Made by a program: the position numbers and the translations under genes. The notes under the pieces are model-generated. The model was not told the DNA's origin, did not search any database, and saw only the letters and a list, made by a program, of their open reading frames with translations. From Halobacteria archaeon HArc-gm2 (lineage in GTDB: Archaea > Halobacteriota > Halobacteria > Halobacteriales > Haloarculaceae), in the NCBI GenBank assembly GCA_025517465.1, contig JAOPKE010000002.1:465627-529626 (forward strand): 64,000 nt of DNA. Direction: 5' to 3'. Each line of letters begins with the position of its first letter. The first letter of the stretch is position 1. Of this stretch, positions 1 to 8,041 are shown in pieces.

Positions 1-818
1 GGGGGCTGGATGTGGGCCGACCCGCGGTGTTGCTTGCCCTCGATTCGCTCGGCGTCGTCGAAGCGCGGGTCGCGGTCGATCCAGTAGTCGAGGTAGTCGT
101 CGATGCCCATCCCCTCTTTCGCGTAGGCGTCGTGGGAGTCGTTCTGGATGTAACAGAGGCCGACTTTCGCGGTGTCGGCTCCGGTGTGGAAAATCCACGA
201 GTAGCCGCCCGGCGCCAGGTCGTGGTCCAGGCGGAGCATCATCGAGTCGCGAAGGTCGGCGAACTCGGAGTGGTTCACGGCGACGCCCTCGAACTCGTAC
301 TCGATGCCGATGGCCTGGTGTTCGCGTTCGAGGCCGGTGACGTCGAGTTTCTTGGCCAGCGGCGCGGCCGGGCCCGTCGCGTCGACGACGACGTCCGCGT
401 ACACCTCTTCGGAGCCGTCGTACCTGACGCCGACGATCTCGCCGCCGTCCATGATGGGTGCCGAGACGCGGGAGTCGAACCGGTACTCTGCCCCTCGCTC
501 GCGACCGTCGCGGACGAGGAAGCGCTTGAAGTCGGCGAACTCCAGGACGGCGCCCGCCTGGTCGCGCACGTAGTGTTCGCTGGGCGATTCGAGAACGACC
601 TTGTCGGTGTAGTGCATCACGACGTCGTCGGGGATGCCGAACGACGCCATCATCGACGGGAAGGTGCCGGCTGTGGACTTGTTGCTCTGACGCGGGAACT
701 GGTCTTCGGGCTCGGTTTCGAGCACGAGGACGTCGTAGTTCCTCGCCGCCAAATCGCGGGCACACTGGGCGCCGGCCGGCCCGGCCCCGGCTATAACCAC
801 GTCAAAGCGATCGCTCAT
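1..818 (-). CDS. Geranylgeranyl reductase-family FAD oxidoreductase (3' end outside window)
   Basis: Read on the minus strand the protein opens with a Rossmann FAD-binding motif (VVIAGAGPAGAQCARDLA, residues 5-22) and has the geranylgeranyl-reductase-type motif P-G-G-Y-S-W-I-F near residue 210. Known family members saturate the isoprenoid chains of archaeal ether lipids or reduce related prenyl groups, using FAD at the membrane surface. The C-terminus runs off the left edge of the window. The start at 818 is supported by a TATA-like box about 25 nt upstream. It may be a digeranylgeranylglycerophospholipid reductase paralogue; the substrate cannot be decided from the part visible. Confidence 0.8.
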   Translation of the reverse strand, partial: MSDRFDVVIAGAGPAGAQCARDLAARNYDVLVLETEPEDQFPRQSNKSTAGTFPSMMASFGIPDDVVMHYTDKVVLESPSEHYVRDQAGAVLEFADFKRFLVRDGRERGAEYRFDSRVSAPIMDGGEIVGVRYDGSEEVYADVVVDATGPAAPLAKKLDVTGLEREHQAIGIEYEFEGVAVNHSEFADLRDSMMLRLDHDLAPGGYSWIFHTGADTAKVGLCYIQNDSHDAYAKEGMGIDDYLDYWIDRDPRFDDAERIEGKQHRGSAHIQP

Positions 819-838
819 AGCATCAGGTCATGCGTACC

Positions 839-848
839 CACTAATAGT
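839..848 (-). promoter_or_regulatory. TATA-like promoter of the GGR-family gene
   Basis: On the minus strand ACTATTAGTG lies about 25 nt upstream of the ATG at 818. This is the spacing expected for a leaderless haloarchaeal transcript. Confidence 0.4.
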
Positions 849-986
849 CTTGCTGAATTTGCCAGGTGAATGCGGTCCAGTGGCCGGGTTGTGCACCGCG
901 ACGGCGACGCTGTTCTCGAAAGCGTAAAGGCCACACCGGACACAGCACCGGGAAAGCGCGGGGACCGGGGCCCGCGGGGATACATC

Positions 987-2147
987 ATGGTCATGAAGAC
1001 AGGCGCTGGCTGGCTCGCTGACAGCGCGACGTTGCCGACGGCGCTTCGCGCGGTGCTTGGGTACTACGCCGACGCAGGCGTGTTCGACTACGGCAGCCTC
1101 TCGCTCAAGCGCGAGATCGACGAGCGCACCGAGCGGATGGTCGACGACGTGTTCGGACTCGTCGAGGACGCCCTCGCCGAGGAGTTCGACCGTCCCTCGG
1201 TGGCGTTCGACTACGACACCAAGCTGGTTCTCCCGGCCCAGCTAACCCTCGGGTACGTCTACCGCTCTGCCAGGCAGCGAGCGGCCTCCGATCCCGTCAC
1301 TGACGAGATAGCCATCGGCGTCCCCGAAGTCGACGAGACGGCCCTCGAGGAGGGCCCCTCACAGCAACTCTCGCCACGCGAGATGGTCGTCCGTGCCGAG
1401 CAGATGACCTCCCTCTCCATCGAGGCGCTGGTCGACGGCGACATGCGCGACGCCATCAACGACGACGAGTTCGAGGACTTCTCGGTCGACTTCGAGGCCG
1501 ACCCCCGGCGCGTCGCCGAGGTCGCCCAGGCGGCGCTCCAGGCCGACCTGGACGCCAAGCTGGAGGGGCTTCCCCCGGTCGTCGAGGAGACCTACACGCG
1601 GGCCGTCGACTACTCGGAAGCGCACCAGGACCGGGACGACCAGTTCCGCGAGATGATGAGCGCGGCCGAGGACGGCGACCAGTCGGCGCTGCGCGACGTC
1701 CGCGAGCAGTACAAGTTCGCCGACTTCGAGGAGCCCATCGAGCTGTTCGACGAGAGCGAACGCAACCTGCCGTATCTCAAGACACAGTACGCCCGCGTCG
1801 GTGTCCTCTACGACGGCATGATCGGTCTCTATCGGCTGGCCGGTCTGGACGTCAACGACGACTTCGCGAAGGCAATCGTGCTCGCCATCATCGGCGCCCA
1901 GGTGTGGCTCGACGACGTCGACGACTACGTCGACGACCGCCGGAACGGGCAACTGACGCCCGTCACCGCGGAGTACCTCCTCGCGCCGGACGAGGACGCG
2001 GGCTACCGGCGCGTCGTCGACGTCACCGAGCAGTACCTCGACCTGGCCAAGACCTACGCGACGCGGGCGGACTCGCCCCTGACCGGTATCGCCGTCGAGT
2101 ACATCTATCGGTCCGGCGAACCCGAGGTACTGCCCGGAAGTCCGTAG
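987..2147 (+). CDS. Conserved haloarchaeal hypothetical protein
   Basis: This acidic soluble protein of 386 aa has no catalytic motif I recognise. It is rich in helical, negatively charged stretches, with a more hydrophobic segment near residues 280-300 (RVGVLYDGMIGLYRLAGL, then a run ending AIVLAIIGAQVWL). The frame is open back to 870, but the 39 extra residues are Arg/Gly-rich and unlike the rest. I therefore chose the ATG at 987; ATG at 993 is equally possible. It stands alone between the divergent reductase gene and the DUF1349 gene. Function unknown. Confidence 0.7.
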   Translation: MVMKTGAGWLADSATLPTALRAVLGYYADAGVFDYGSLSLKREIDERTERMVDDVFGLVEDALAEEFDRPSVAFDYDTKLVLPAQLTLGYVYRSARQRAASDPVTDEIAIGVPEVDETALEEGPSQQLSPREMVVRAEQMTSLSIEALVDGDMRDAINDDEFEDFSVDFEADPRRVAEVAQAALQADLDAKLEGLPPVVEETYTRAVDYSEAHQDRDDQFREMMSAAEDGDQSALRDVREQYKFADFEEPIELFDESERNLPYLKTQYARVGVLYDGMIGLYRLAGLDVNDDFAKAIVLAIIGAQVWLDDVDDYVDDRRNGQLTPVTAEYLLAPDEDAGYRRVVDVTEQYLDLAKTYATRADSPLTGIAVEYIYRSGEPEVLPGSP

Positions 2148-2234
2148 CGAAGGGGCTCGACGGATTCGCGGCTGTCGCTCTCTCCTTCGCTAGACGTGCT
2201 GCAGTTTTACCAGGGCGCGCGCGTATCGATTCGC

Positions 2235-2765
2235 ATGGAGTGGTACAACGAACCGCCGAGCTGGCGCGAGGAGGGCGACCGCCTCGTGGTCCAGGCCGGC
2301 CCGGAGACGGACTGCTGGCGCGTGACGCTGCACGACTACGTCGCGGACGACGCGCACTTCTACCATCGAGCGGTCGACGGCGACTTCACCGCGACCGTCG
2401 AATTCGCTGGCGACTACGGGTCCCAGTACGACCAGGCAGGGTTGATGATCCGCGACAGTGACGAACGCTGGCTGAAGTGCGGGGTCGAGTACGTCGACGG
2501 CGCCCAGCAAGCGAGTGCCGTCGTCACCCGGGAGTTCTCCGACTGGTCGGTCGTTCCCCTCGACGACGACCCGGAGTCGGTCTGGATCCGCGTCGAACGG
2601 ACCGGCCCCGCGGTCGAGGTGTTCTTCTCCCGCAACGGCCGGGAGTTCACGATGATCCGTCAGGCCTACCTCACGGAGACGGAGACGCTCCGGGTCGGGC
2701 CGATGGCAGCGGCTCCGCGCGGTGACGGCTTCGAAACGGTCTTCGAAAACTTCGACGTCGCGTAA
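2235..2765 (+). CDS. DUF1349 (concanavalin-like fold) protein
   Basis: A protein of 176 aa that matches the DUF1349 pattern across its length: W-Y-N-E-P at the N-terminus, a YDQAGLMIR segment around residue 65, LKCGVEYVDG, and RVGPMAAAP near the end. DUF1349 members adopt a ConA-like beta-jellyroll and are usually predicted to bind carbohydrates; no enzyme activity is established. No signal peptide is visible, so it is probably cytoplasmic. I chose the ATG at 2235 over an upstream in-frame start at 2196 because the family begins with this W-Y-N segment. It converges on korB with only one base between the stop codons. Confidence 0.82.
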   Translation: MEWYNEPPSWREEGDRLVVQAGPETDCWRVTLHDYVADDAHFYHRAVDGDFTATVEFAGDYGSQYDQAGLMIRDSDERWLKCGVEYVDGAQQASAVVTREFSDWSVVPLDDDPESVWIRVERTGPAVEVFFSRNGREFTMIRQAYLTETETLRVGPMAAAPRGDGFETVFENFDVA

Positions 2766-2766
2766 C

Positions 2767-3630
2767 TCAGTAGAACTCGCGAACGAGGTCCATCGCTCCC
2801 TCGGGGGCGCCGTCGGGGATTTCGGCCATGCTGCCCTCGATGCCCTGGCGCTGCTCGTAGGGGACGCTGTCCTCGTCCTGGTAGAGGACGCCCATGTACT
2901 CCGTCTCGGTCTCGCGGATCTTGTCCATCGCCGCGTCCGAGTCGTGGCGGTCGTGGTCGGTCTCGTCGAGGTCGACCAGCGAGTCGCGGAAGTAGTCGTA
3001 GGTGTCGACGTCGTTGAACGTGACACACGGGGAGTAGACGTTGACGAAGCCGAAGCCGTCGTGCTCGATGGCCTCCTGAACCAGCTCGGCGTGGCGCTGG
3101 GAGTCCGAGGAAAAGGACTGGGCGACGAACGTCGCGCCCGCGGCCATCGCGAGCGCCTTGGGGTTGACCGGGGCCATCTGCGGACCCTCGGGCGACGTGG
3201 ACGTCTCGAAGTCCTCGCGCGAGGTCGGCGAGGCCTGGCCCTTGGTGAGGCCGTAGATGCGGTTGTCCATGACGACGTAGCTCATGTCGACGTTTCGGCG
3301 GACGGCGTGGATGAAGTGGCCCGCGCCGATGGAGAAGCCGTCGCCGTCGCCGCCGGCGACCATCACTTCCAGGTTCGGGTTGGCCATCTTCACGCCGACG
3401 CCGACGGGCAGGGCGCGACCGTGGACCCCGTGCAGCGCGTAGCTGTGCATGTAGGTCCCTATCTTGCCGGAACAGCCGATGCCGGCGACCACGAACGTGT
3501 TGTCGGGGTCGTTGCCGGTCTCGGCCAGCGCCTTCATCATGCCGTTCATCGTCCCGAAGTCACCGCAGCCGGGACACCACGTCGGTTGCTTGTCGGACTT
3601 GAAGTCGGTAAATCGGACGTCTGAGCTCAT
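2767..3630 (-). CDS. korB: 2-oxoacid:ferredoxin oxidoreductase, beta subunit
   Basis: The thiamine-diphosphate-binding subunit (287 aa) of a CoA-dependent 2-oxoacid:ferredoxin oxidoreductase, which decarboxylates a 2-oxoacid to acyl-CoA and reduces ferredoxin. Visible motifs are the W-C-P-G-C-G-D-F segment (residues 18-25) with Fe-S ligand cysteines and the ThDP/Mg motif GGDGDGFSIG (about residues 93-102). The start codon overlaps the korA stop by 4 nt, so the two are translationally coupled. Lengths of 287 and 587 aa and the neighbouring flavoprotein fit the haloarchaeal 2-oxoglutarate enzyme (KorAB) better than the longer pyruvate enzyme (PorAB). That assignment rests on size and recalled synteny, not on substrate residues. 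Confidence 0.88.
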   Translation of the reverse strand: MSSDVRFTDFKSDKQPTWCPGCGDFGTMNGMMKALAETGNDPDNTFVVAGIGCSGKIGTYMHSYALHGVHGRALPVGVGVKMANPNLEVMVAGGDGDGFSIGAGHFIHAVRRNVDMSYVVMDNRIYGLTKGQASPTSREDFETSTSPEGPQMAPVNPKALAMAAGATFVAQSFSSDSQRHAELVQEAIEHDGFGFVNVYSPCVTFNDVDTYDYFRDSLVDLDETDHDRHDSDAAMDKIRETETEYMGVLYQDEDSVPYEQRQGIEGSMAEIPDGAPEGAMDLVREFY

Positions 3631-5390
3631 GCTTTCACCTCGGCTTCGTCGGCCATCGCGGCCTTGATCTCCGCGGCGAGTTCGTCGGCGTCGAAGCGGA
3701 CGCCGTCGTACTTGTTGACGCGGTCGACGCGTTCGAGCACGTCGTGTTCGATGACGTCGGCGAACTGCCCCGTCGCGTTACACTCGACGACGATGGTCTG
3801 CTCGGCCTGTTCGACCTCCTCGGTCAGGTCCGGGCGCGGGAAGATGTAGGGGACGGAGATGAAGCGGACCTCGATGTCCTCGTCTTCGAGGAACTCCATC
3901 CCTTCGCGCATCGCGCCCTCGTTCGAACCCCAGGAGATGACCAGCGTGTCGGCGTCGGGGTTGCCGAACTCGCGGTAGTCCCAGTCTTCGCGCTCGATGG
4001 CGGTCTCGACCTTCTGCTCGCGTTTCTCGACCTGTTCTTTGCGGACCTCGGTATCCTCGGTCCGGCGACCGAGGGCGTCGTGTTCGAGACCCGTCGTCAT
4101 GTGCGCGCCGCCGGAGGTTCCGGGGAACGTCCGCGGCGAGATGCCGTCGGCCGCGGGGAAGTGGGGCTGGAACTGGTCCTTCTCGTTCATCCAGCCGTCG
4201 ATGTCCTCCTCGTCGACGACGTTGCCGCGCTCGATCTCGACCTCGTCCATGTCGAAGGCCTCCGGCTTGAACGTCTGCTCGGTGACGGCCATCGCGAGGT
4301 CGGAGACGAGGTACACCGGCGTCTGGTACTTCTCGGCGAGGTTGAACGCCTCGACGGTCTTCCAGAAACACTCCGAGATAGTCGTCGGCGCGACGACGAA
4401 CCGCGGAATCTCGCCGTGGCCGCCGTACAGCGTCATGTTGAGGTCGCCCTGTTCCTGCTTGGTCGGCATCCCGGTCGAGGGACCGGAACGCATCACGTCA
4501 CAGATGACCAGCGGCGTCTCGGTGGTCGCGACCAGACCGAACGTCTCGGTCATCAAGTCGATCCCCGGACCGGACGTCGCGGTCATCGCGCGCGCTCCGG
4601 CGCGGGCCGCACCCAGCGCCATGTTGATGGCCGCGAGTTCGTCCTCCGCCTGGACGACTTTCCCGCCGAACTGGTCGACGCGGCCGGTCATGTACTCCAT
4701 CACTTCCGTCGCGGGGGTGATGGGGTAACCGGCGTAGAACCGGCAGCCGGCGGCGATGGCGCCCATCCCGATGGCCTGGTCGCCGTTGATGAGGACGTAG
4801 TCCTCGTCGGACGTCTGGAGTTCGTAGCCGAAGTCGTGGTCGTACTCCTCCTGGACGTACTCCTGGCCCTTGCGCGCGGCCTGCATGTTGTTCTCGACGA
4901 TGGCCTCCCCCTTGTCGCCGAAGCGCTTCTCCAGGGACTCGTCGAGGTTCTCGATGGGGAACTGCGATACTTCGCAGGCCGCACCGAGTGCGACGACGTT
5001 TGCCATGATGGCCCCGCCGGCCTCCTCCGCGAGGCGCTTGAGCGGAACTTCGAGGCCGATCATCTCGTCGGGCACCTCGACGTTCTGCATCGTCGTGCGC
5101 TCGCCGTCGTAGATGATGACGGAGCCCTCGTGCAGTTCGTCGAGGTTCTCGTCGATCGTGCGTTCGGTGAGCGCGATGAGCAGGTCGAGGCGGTCCACGA
5201 CACTCTGGACGCGGTCGAGCGACGTCCGGATCTTGTATGCCGTGTACCCACCGCGGATACGCGACGCGAAGTCCTTGGACGTGAAGACGTGCCGACCGGC
5301 CCGCGAGAGTGCCTGGGCGAAGATCTTCCCGGTAGAGTCGATTCCATCGCCGGCTTCGCCGCCGATGGCCCAGTTGAGGTCGTCGGGCAT
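3627..5390 (-). CDS. korA: 2-oxoacid:ferredoxin oxidoreductase, alpha subunit (gamma-alpha fusion)
   Basis: A protein of 587 aa with an N-terminal gamma-type domain (GGEAGDGIDSTGK at residues 9-21, then SRIRGGYTAYKIR) fused to the alpha pyrimidine-binding domain (GYPITPATEVMEYM, QAEDELAAINMALGAARAG, TSGPGIDLM). The C-terminal domain ends near the overlap with korB. It forms the heterodimer that oxidises 2-oxoglutarate or pyruvate in the haloarchaeal TCA cycle with ferredoxin as acceptor. The frame is open far upstream because of high GC, but the family N-terminus (DLNWAIGGEAGDG) fixes the start at 5390. The 174 nt to the divergent flavoprotein gene must hold both promoters. Confidence 0.9.
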   Translation of the reverse strand: MPDDLNWAIGGEAGDGIDSTGKIFAQALSRAGRHVFTSKDFASRIRGGYTAYKIRTSLDRVQSVVDRLDLLIALTERTIDENLDELHEGSVIIYDGERTTMQNVEVPDEMIGLEVPLKRLAEEAGGAIMANVVALGAACEVSQFPIENLDESLEKRFGDKGEAIVENNMQAARKGQEYVQEEYDHDFGYELQTSDEDYVLINGDQAIGMGAIAAGCRFYAGYPITPATEVMEYMTGRVDQFGGKVVQAEDELAAINMALGAARAGARAMTATSGPGIDLMTETFGLVATTETPLVICDVMRSGPSTGMPTKQEQGDLNMTLYGGHGEIPRFVVAPTTISECFWKTVEAFNLAEKYQTPVYLVSDLAMAVTEQTFKPEAFDMDEVEIERGNVVDEEDIDGWMNEKDQFQPHFPAADGISPRTFPGTSGGAHMTTGLEHDALGRRTEDTEVRKEQVEKREQKVETAIEREDWDYREFGNPDADTLVISWGSNEGAMREGMEFLEDEDIEVRFISVPYIFPRPDLTEEVEQAEQTIVVECNATGQFADVIEHDVLERVDRVNKYDGVRFDADELAAEIKAAMADEAEVKA

Positions 5391-5564
5391 TCTAGCGCGT
5401 GGGTATCCGTTGCCTATGGAAAAACCTTCTGTAAACGCCTGGAGACCCGAAGGCTGTGGGTTTTGCCTCTTTTCCGGTTGCGAATAGTGTACTCGATTCC
5501 GAGTGATCTGTTCGGCCCGCTCACGGACCGAAACCGGCTTGCCGGTAATCGCCCAAGCGAGCCT

Positions 5565-6296
5565 ATGGATCCAACGAAGACTGCCGTCCGGGCCGTCCGT
5601 GACGTCGGTCCCGACGCGGTCGCCATCGATCTGGAATCGCCGACCGAGTTCGACGCCCAGCCGGGACAGTTCGTCAAGCTGACGTTCGACCTGGCCGACA
5701 AGCTGGAGTTCGAGGCCATCGAGCGCCTCGCCGCCGAGGGCGAACTCGACGTCGAGACGGCCGACGAACTCGAACGCGGCGACGAGGTGCTCGTCTCCCG
5801 CTTCTACACCATCTCCTCGCCCGACGTCGGCGACACCTTCGAGATAACCGTCGGCATCGACCCTGACGGAACCCTCGCCCCGGTCCTCGGCGACCTCTCG
5901 GCCGGCGACGTCGTCACCGTCTCCGGCCCCTTCGGGAACGACTACTACGAGGGCGAGGACCCCGCCGTGATTCTCGCTGGCGGCCCCGGCGTCGGCCCCG
6001 CCGTCGGCATCGCCGAGCGCGCCCTCTCGGACGGGAACCGCGCCGCTGTCGTCTACCAGGACGACGCCCCCATCCACGAAGAGCGTCTCGCCGACATTCG
6101 GGAACAGGGCGCCACTGTCACGCTGCTGGCCGCGGGCGAGGACCTGTCCCCCGCCGTCGCAGACGTTCTCGACGACTACGGCGCCGACAGCCAGCTCTTC
6201 GTCTACGGCTTCGCCGACTTCATCGACGACGCGACGTCGGCCATCGACGCCGCCGGTGGGGATTCGGAAGGCGCCAAGATCGAGAACTTCGGCTAG
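5565..6296 (+). CDS. FAD/NAD-binding oxidoreductase (ferredoxin reductase-like)
   Basis: This 243-aa protein has the flavodoxin/ferredoxin-NADP+ reductase layout. An FAD-binding beta-barrel includes R-F-Y-T-I-S-S at residues 81-87 (the RxYS/T flavin motif), and an NAD-binding half includes ILAGGPGVGPAVGIAERAL (about residues 135-153). It resembles the electron-transfer subunits of dihydroorotate dehydrogenase and sulfhydrogenase-type flavoproteins. Divergent transcription next to korAB suggests it moves electrons between ferredoxin and NAD(P); that role is an inference. The ATG at 5565 is the first start giving the full barrel; the longer open frame upstream is antisense to korA. Confidence 0.8.
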   Translation: MDPTKTAVRAVRDVGPDAVAIDLESPTEFDAQPGQFVKLTFDLADKLEFEAIERLAAEGELDVETADELERGDEVLVSRFYTISSPDVGDTFEITVGIDPDGTLAPVLGDLSAGDVVTVSGPFGNDYYEGEDPAVILAGGPGVGPAVGIAERALSDGNRAAVVYQDDAPIHEERLADIREQGATVTLLAAGEDLSPAVADVLDDYGADSQLFVYGFADFIDDATSAIDAAGGDSEGAKIENFG

Positions 6297-6366
6297 GATC
6301 TGTTGGTCTCGGTTTTACAGTTGGCTCATTTTCGTTCGTCGTCCTTGCAGTAGATACCGCAAACAA

Positions 6367-6532
6367 CTCGAAAGCCCTCGGCGCGCTCGGGTCCCGGGAC
6401 TCGCTGTCGTTCGAGAGAGCGGAGCTCTCTCGTGATGACGAAAGGCGCGCAGCGCCTTTCGAACCACGCGCCTCACTCCGTTCGGTGCTTGCTTCGTCCG
6501 GGTTCCCCGAGCGCACCTCGCCCTTTCAGTCC
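6367..6532 (+). repeat. Dispersed hairpin repeat, copy R1
   Basis: This fills much of the gene-free stretch 6297-6673. It starts with the box CTCGAAAGCCCTCGGCGCGC, contains two perfect hairpins (GAGAGAGC-gga-GCTCTCTC and CGAAAGGCGC-gca-GCGCCTTTCG) joined by the linker GTGATGA, then AACCACGC and GTGCTTGCTTCG, and ends with CACCTCGCCCTTTCAGTCC. The same boxes recur at 14108-14214 and, inverted, at 14401-14506. The hairpin pair recurs inverted at 18461-18632. Short reading frames inside it are by-products of the palindromes. The remainder of the gap holds no recognisable gene. Confidence 0.85.
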
Positions 6533-6673
6533 ACCAGGGAACCGCAACCGCAGCCCTCCCCTCCCCCGGTCGGCCGACGAGACGGCCTCCCGGCCGTGTG
6601 GTGCTGTAAGGACGTTTCGGGGAAGGACTGGACGGTCGCAGAGAATTCGACGGAGACGGGGAATCCGGGCTCG

Positions 6674-6841
6674 CTACATCGCACCGGCGACGCCGCTGCC
6701 GATAGCGGCGCCGCAGTCGCCGCAGCCGACGAGGTAGAACCGCTTCGAGGCCGTGAAGAAGCCGGTCGTCGAGTCCATGTCGAGGAACTCGACGTCGTCA
6801 GCCTCGGTCAGTTCCGACTCGCAGTGGGGACAGTGCACCAT
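6674..6841 (-). CDS. Small zinc-ribbon protein (tandem paralogue 1)
   Basis: A protein of 55 aa with CPHC at residues 4-7 and CGDC at residues 40-43, spaced as a treble-clef or zinc-ribbon knuckle pair. It ends GSGVAGAM. It is clearly homologous to the gene immediately upstream (ASKRFY, GSGVAGA and the two cysteine pairs all align), from which it is separated by two bases. Function unknown; such haloarchaeal micro-proteins are usually predicted to bind zinc and sometimes act as regulators. Confidence 0.78.
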   Translation of the reverse strand: MVHCPHCESELTEADDVEFLDMDSTTGFFTASKRFYLVGCGDCGAAIGSGVAGAM

Positions 6842-6843
6842 CG

Positions 6844-7029
6844 TTACGCTGCCCCCGCGTTCGATTTGGCGCCGGCGACGCCGGAGCCGAGCGTTCGGCC
6901 GCAGGCGGCGCAGTTGGCGGTGTAAAACCGCTTGGAGGCTCTGATGAATCCGGTCTTTGCGTCGGTCTCGACGAACTCGATGTCGTCGGCGTCGTCGAGG
7001 GTCGTCTCGCATTCAGGGCAGTGTACCAT
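6844..7029 (-). CDS. Small zinc-ribbon protein (tandem paralogue 2)
   Basis: A protein of 61 aa with CPEC (residues 4-7) and CAAC (residues 40-43), paralogous to the downstream 55-aa protein and probably in one transcript with it. Conserved elements are MVHCP, FVETDAKTGFIRASKRFY and GSGVAGAK. It is divergent from the HTH/zinc-ribbon gene at 7145. Function unknown; zinc binding is inferred from the two CxxC knuckles. Confidence 0.78.
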   Translation of the reverse strand: MVHCPECETTLDDADDIEFVETDAKTGFIRASKRFYTANCAACGRTLGSGVAGAKSNAGAA

Positions 7030-7115
7030 TGCGCACGGGGCATCGACCGACGCCGAAAAATAACTGTGGGTCGCTTCGACTGGAACCGAGCGTCAGTTCG
7101 CACACCCCCGGAAAA

Positions 7116-7121
7116 GATATA
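7116..7121 (+). promoter_or_regulatory. TATA box of the HTH/Zn-ribbon gene
   Basis: GATATA lies about 26 nt upstream of the ATG at 7145, the normal position for a leaderless haloarchaeal promoter. Confidence 0.5.
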
Positions 7122-7144
7122 CCCGCCATCATCCAAGGTCTGGT

Positions 7145-7435
7145 ATGCGCGAGGCAAGTCGGACGACCCGCCAGCGCATCGCCGACCGACTCCGGGACGA
7201 CGCCCTCCAGGCGGGGGCCATCGCCCGGGAGTTCGAAATACAGACCAGCGACGCGCTCAGTCACGTCGAGCACATCTCGAAGTCGCTGGACTCGACCGAC
7301 GAGCAGTTGCTCGTCGCGCCGCCCACCTGCGAGGAGTGCGGCTTCGACGCCTTCGACGACCTGGTCAACCGGCCGAGTCGCTGTCCGGAGTGCAAGAGCG
7401 AGTCCGTGACGGAACCGGCCTATCGGATCAACTAG
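7145..7435 (+). CDS. HTH plus zinc-ribbon transcriptional regulator
   Basis: This 96-aa protein has an N-terminal winged-helix-like segment (TRQRIADRLRDDALQAGAIAREFEIQTSDALSHV folds as helix-turn-helix, residues 7-41). A C-terminal zinc ribbon follows, with C-E-E-C at about 62-65 and C-P-E-C at about 81-84. This matches archaeal predicted regulators containing an HTH and a Zn ribbon (COG3357-like). It has its own leaderless promoter. Targets unknown; the divergent zinc-ribbon pair is the nearest candidate. Confidence 0.8.
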   Translation: MREASRTTRQRIADRLRDDALQAGAIAREFEIQTSDALSHVEHISKSLDSTDEQLLVAPPTCEECGFDAFDDLVNRPSRCPECKSESVTEPAYRIN

Positions 7436-7496
7436 CAGCGAGCGGGGGTCTCAGCCCGGTTCGCAGCCCCGTTCACGGAGCGACGCGTCGTCGCCG

Positions 7497-7919
7497 TTAG
7501 CTCCCGGAGAAGCCGATCCGACTGCCCGACGAGAGATCTTCGTCCGCCGCGGGCCCGAGGTGCTCGAACGCGTAGCGGTCGTCGGCGAGGTAGACGGCAC
7601 CGTCCTCGACGGCTATCTCCACGGCTTCGAGCGTGGCGCCTTCGCAGGGACCGAAGTTGCAGTACCCTGAGTCCATCTCGAAGTACGCGCCGTGTTTCTC
7701 GCAGACGAGTTCGTCGTTTCGGAGCGCCGCACCGGACCCGGAGTCCAGGCGCACGTCGGTCCAGTGCTGACAGTAGTTCTCGTAGGCGACGACGCCGTCG
7801 GTCAGGCGGAGCAGGATGGCCTCGACGCGCTCGTCGCCGTCGGCGACTGTCGCGGTGAACAGCAGGCTCCCGTCCTCGGGCACCTCGTCCAGGGCGACGA
7901 TCCGGCGTGAGTCGTCCAT
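7497..7919 (-). CDS. Rieske [2Fe-2S] domain protein
   Basis: A 140-aa single-domain ferredoxin-like Rieske protein. The cluster ligands are visible as C-Q-H (residues 49-51) and C-E-K-H (residues 72-75), followed by a YCNFGPCEGATLEAV segment that covers the cluster. No membrane anchor or oxygenase domain is present, so it is a soluble electron carrier or an auxiliary subunit. It is divergent from the bat-like gene, with 122 nt between the two starts. Confidence 0.85.
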   Translation of the reverse strand: MDDSRRIVALDEVPEDGSLLFTATVADGDERVEAILLRLTDGVVAYENYCQHWTDVRLDSGSGAALRNDELVCEKHGAYFEMDSGYCNFGPCEGATLEAVEIAVEDGAVYLADDRYAFEHLGPAADEDLSSGSRIGFSGS

Positions 7920-8041
7920 GCTGGCCCGAGCGTTCGCGAGTCACCGATTTGAATCCCGCGGTCCAGAGGGGCCGGTCCGCCGAGGTCGCCCAACCGCCGG
8001 CCCGCCCGAACGTTCATTTGGTGAGTTCCGCTATCTAGCCC

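Noticed and set aside
3744..5564. Long upstream extension of the flavin oxidoreductase frame
   Set aside because: It is antisense to korA throughout; the flavoprotein fold begins only at ATG 5565.
6432..6737. Reading frame through repeat R1 resembling a similar frame through R4
   Set aside because: The shared peptide arises because both repeats have the same palindromic DNA; composition is Arg/Pro/Ser-rich and unlike haloarchaeal proteins.
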